A stretch of DNA of 64,000 nt, from positions 124,001 through 188,000 of the forward strand of contig NZ_SJCY01000006.1 of assembly GCF_004354365.1 (NCBI RefSeq), read 5' to 3'. Both the position numbers and the translations under genes were made by a program. This stretch comes from Pedobacter changchengzhani. Its GTDB lineage: Bacteria; Bacteroidota; Bacteroidia; Sphingobacteriales; Sphingobacteriaceae. Every line of letters starts with the position of its first letter. The first letter of the stretch is position 1. Shown one piece after another: positions 62,748 to 64,000 of this stretch. The notes under the pieces were generated by a model that worked only from the letters and a program-made list of their open reading frames with translations, made no database searches and was not told the DNA's origin.

Positions 62748-64000
62748 TTAATCCAATTTCAAAACCGCCATAAATGCCGATTGAGGAATTTCTACGTTCC
62801 CAACCTGGCGCATACGCTTTTTACCTTTTTTCTGCTTTTCTAATAGCTTACGTTTACGAGAAATATCGCCACCATAACATTTAGCAGTTACATCTTTACG
62901 CAATGCACTAAGCGTTTCGCGGGCAATAACTTTAGCGCCAATTGAGGCTTGTATTTTAATTTCAAACTGCTGGCGCGGAATTAATTCTCTTAATTTTTCG
63001 CAAATTTTCTTTCCGAAATCATACGCATTACTTCTATGAATTAATGATGATAATGCATCAACAGGTTCTTCGTTCAGCAACAAATCCAAACGGACTAAAT
63101 CTGATTTACGATACCCGATTTGGTGATAATCGAAAGATGCGTAACCTTTAGAAATTGTTTTTAATTTATCATAAAAATCAAATACAATTTCGGCCATAGG
63201 CAATTCGAAAATCAACTCCACACGATCGGAAGTTAGATAAGATTGATTTGCGATAATACCCCTTTTTTGAATACATAGAGACATTATCGGTCCAACAAAT
63301 TCTGCTTTAGTGATGATATTTGCTTTTATAAATGGTTCTTCAACTGAATCCAATTTACTTGGGTCGGGTAAATCTGATGGATTATTTACCATAAACTCAT
63401 CACCTTTGGTGGTATGTGCAATGTAAGAAACGTTGGGTACAGTTGTAATAACCGTCATATCAAATTCGCGTTCTAAGCGCTCCTGCACAATTTCCATGTG
63501 CAACATGCCCAAAAATCCGCAACGAAATCCAAAACCTAAAGCAGCAGAGCTTTCGGGTTCAAAAACAATTGATGCGTCATTCAACTGCAACTTGTGCATC
63601 GCTTCGCGCAATTCCTCATACTCATCCGTATCAACGGGATAAATACCTGCAAAAACCATTGGTTTAACCTCTTCAAAACCTTGAATCGATTCCAACGAAG
63701 GTCTTTCTACTGTTGTTATAGTATCGCCAACTTTTACTTCACGCGCTTCTTTAATACCTGAAATAATGTAACCCACATCGCCCGTTTTAACCGAAGTTCG
63801 TGGCGACATATCTAATTTCAAAATGCCAACTTCATCGGCCAAATATTGTTTTCCGGTATTGATAAATTTTACCTTATCACCTTTTTTAATTTCTCCGTTT
63901 ACCACTTTAAAATAAGCAATTATGCCGCGGAAAGAATTAAAAACTGAATCGAAAATTAAAGCTTGCAAGGGAGCCTCTGGATCTCCAACTGGTGCAGGCA
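62748..64000 (-). CDS. lepA: Elongation factor 4 (LepA), C-terminal part
   Basis: The frame continues past the right edge of the window, so the N-terminal GTPase is missing; about 417 residues are seen. [75 protein letters not shown] and the ending [12 protein letters not shown] are diagnostic. It acts on ribosomes to aid translation under stress and 30S assembly. First of a lepA, glycosyltransferase, folD series. Confidence 0.95.
   Translation of the reverse strand, partial: PAPVGDPEAPLQALIFDSVFNSFRGIIAYFKVVNGEIKKGDKVKFINTGKQYLADEVGILKLDMSPRTSVKTGDVGYIISGIKEAREVKVGDTITTVERPSLESIQGFEEVKPMVFAGIYPVDTDEYEELREAMHKLQLNDASIVFEPESSAALGFGFRCGFLGMLHMEIVQERLEREFDMTVITTVPNVSYIAHTTKGDEFMVNNPSDLPDPSKLDSVEEPFIKANIITKAEFVGPIMSLCIQKRGIIANQSYLTSDRVELIFELPMAEIVFDFYDKLKTISKGYASFDYHQIGYRKSDLVRLDLLLNEEPVDALSSLIHRSNAYDFGKKICEKLRELIPRQQFEIKIQASIGAKVIARETLSALRKDVTAKCYGGDISRKRKLLEKQKKGKKRMRQVGNVEIPQSAFMAVLKLD

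Noticed and set aside
1..64000. tRNA or rRNA genes
   Set aside because: No cloverleaf with GTTCGA-type arm or rRNA segment was noticed when reading the gaps; a covariance search would be needed to exclude a divergent one.

Overview
The window looks like a chromosome segment of a Bacteroidota bacterium, most likely Sphingobacteriaceae (Pedobacter-like). The base composition is AT-rich, Shine-Dalgarno sites are weak, and several genes start just after a TAnnTTTG box, the -7 element of Bacteroidota promoters. The housekeeping genes fit: a citrate synthase, a chromate transporter, a KdsA/KdsD/ManC envelope set, an OmpA protein with PD40-like repeats, a HipA_2-like/DUF3037 pair and a DUF3347 lipoprotein. 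The assignment rests on gene content alone; no rRNA gene or taxonomic marker was compared.

Bases 1 to about 12,400 are a defence and toxin-antitoxin region. It opens with the tail of a GHKL (MORC/MutL-like) ATPase joined by a 4-base overlap to a GIY-YIG-type nuclease. Facing it is a second pair, a full-length GHKL ATPase with an Mrr-like PD-(D/E)XK nuclease. An IS256-family element with clear 8-bp target duplications has cut off the nuclease's last 20 residues. Next come two hipBST toxin-antitoxin operons flanking a class II Fic protein, with two decayed hipB copies at the outer edges. The first operon has three operator-like boxes at exact 40-bp steps, the last touching the hipB start codon.

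From 12.4 to 19.2 kb lie a TPR histidine kinase, a DEAD-box helicase, an M28 peptidase and three unknown genes. An eight-copy array of about 100-bp repeats (19.24-20.01 kb) precedes a restriction island at 20.2-34.6 kb. There hsdR is separated from hsdM-hsdS by a broken rhuM gene, a REP-associated tyrosine transposase and a 1.3-kb array of palindromic REP-like units. hsdM, hsdS, a 103-aa unknown, mcrB and mcrC follow as a tightly packed operon, then three uncharacterised genes, one a candidate PD-(D/E)XK nuclease and one with a zinc-ribbon-like cysteine pattern.

From 34.8 kb to the end the content is mostly core: a vWA protein, a 3-methyladenine glycosylase, the HipA_2/DUF3037 pair, outer-membrane and lipoprotein genes, gltA, a nucleoside symporter, a DUF151 nuclease with etfA/etfB, chrA, dnaB, rlmB, manC-kdsD, recQ, kdsA, queE, a Rieske protein, a PIN/DUF6364 toxin-antitoxin pair, folD, a GT11-like glycosyltransferase and the 3' part of lepA. 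Small palindromic or MITE-like elements sit between several of them, and a short orphan reading frame with an overlapping membrane protein near 54 kb may be a toxin tail and its immunity gene.
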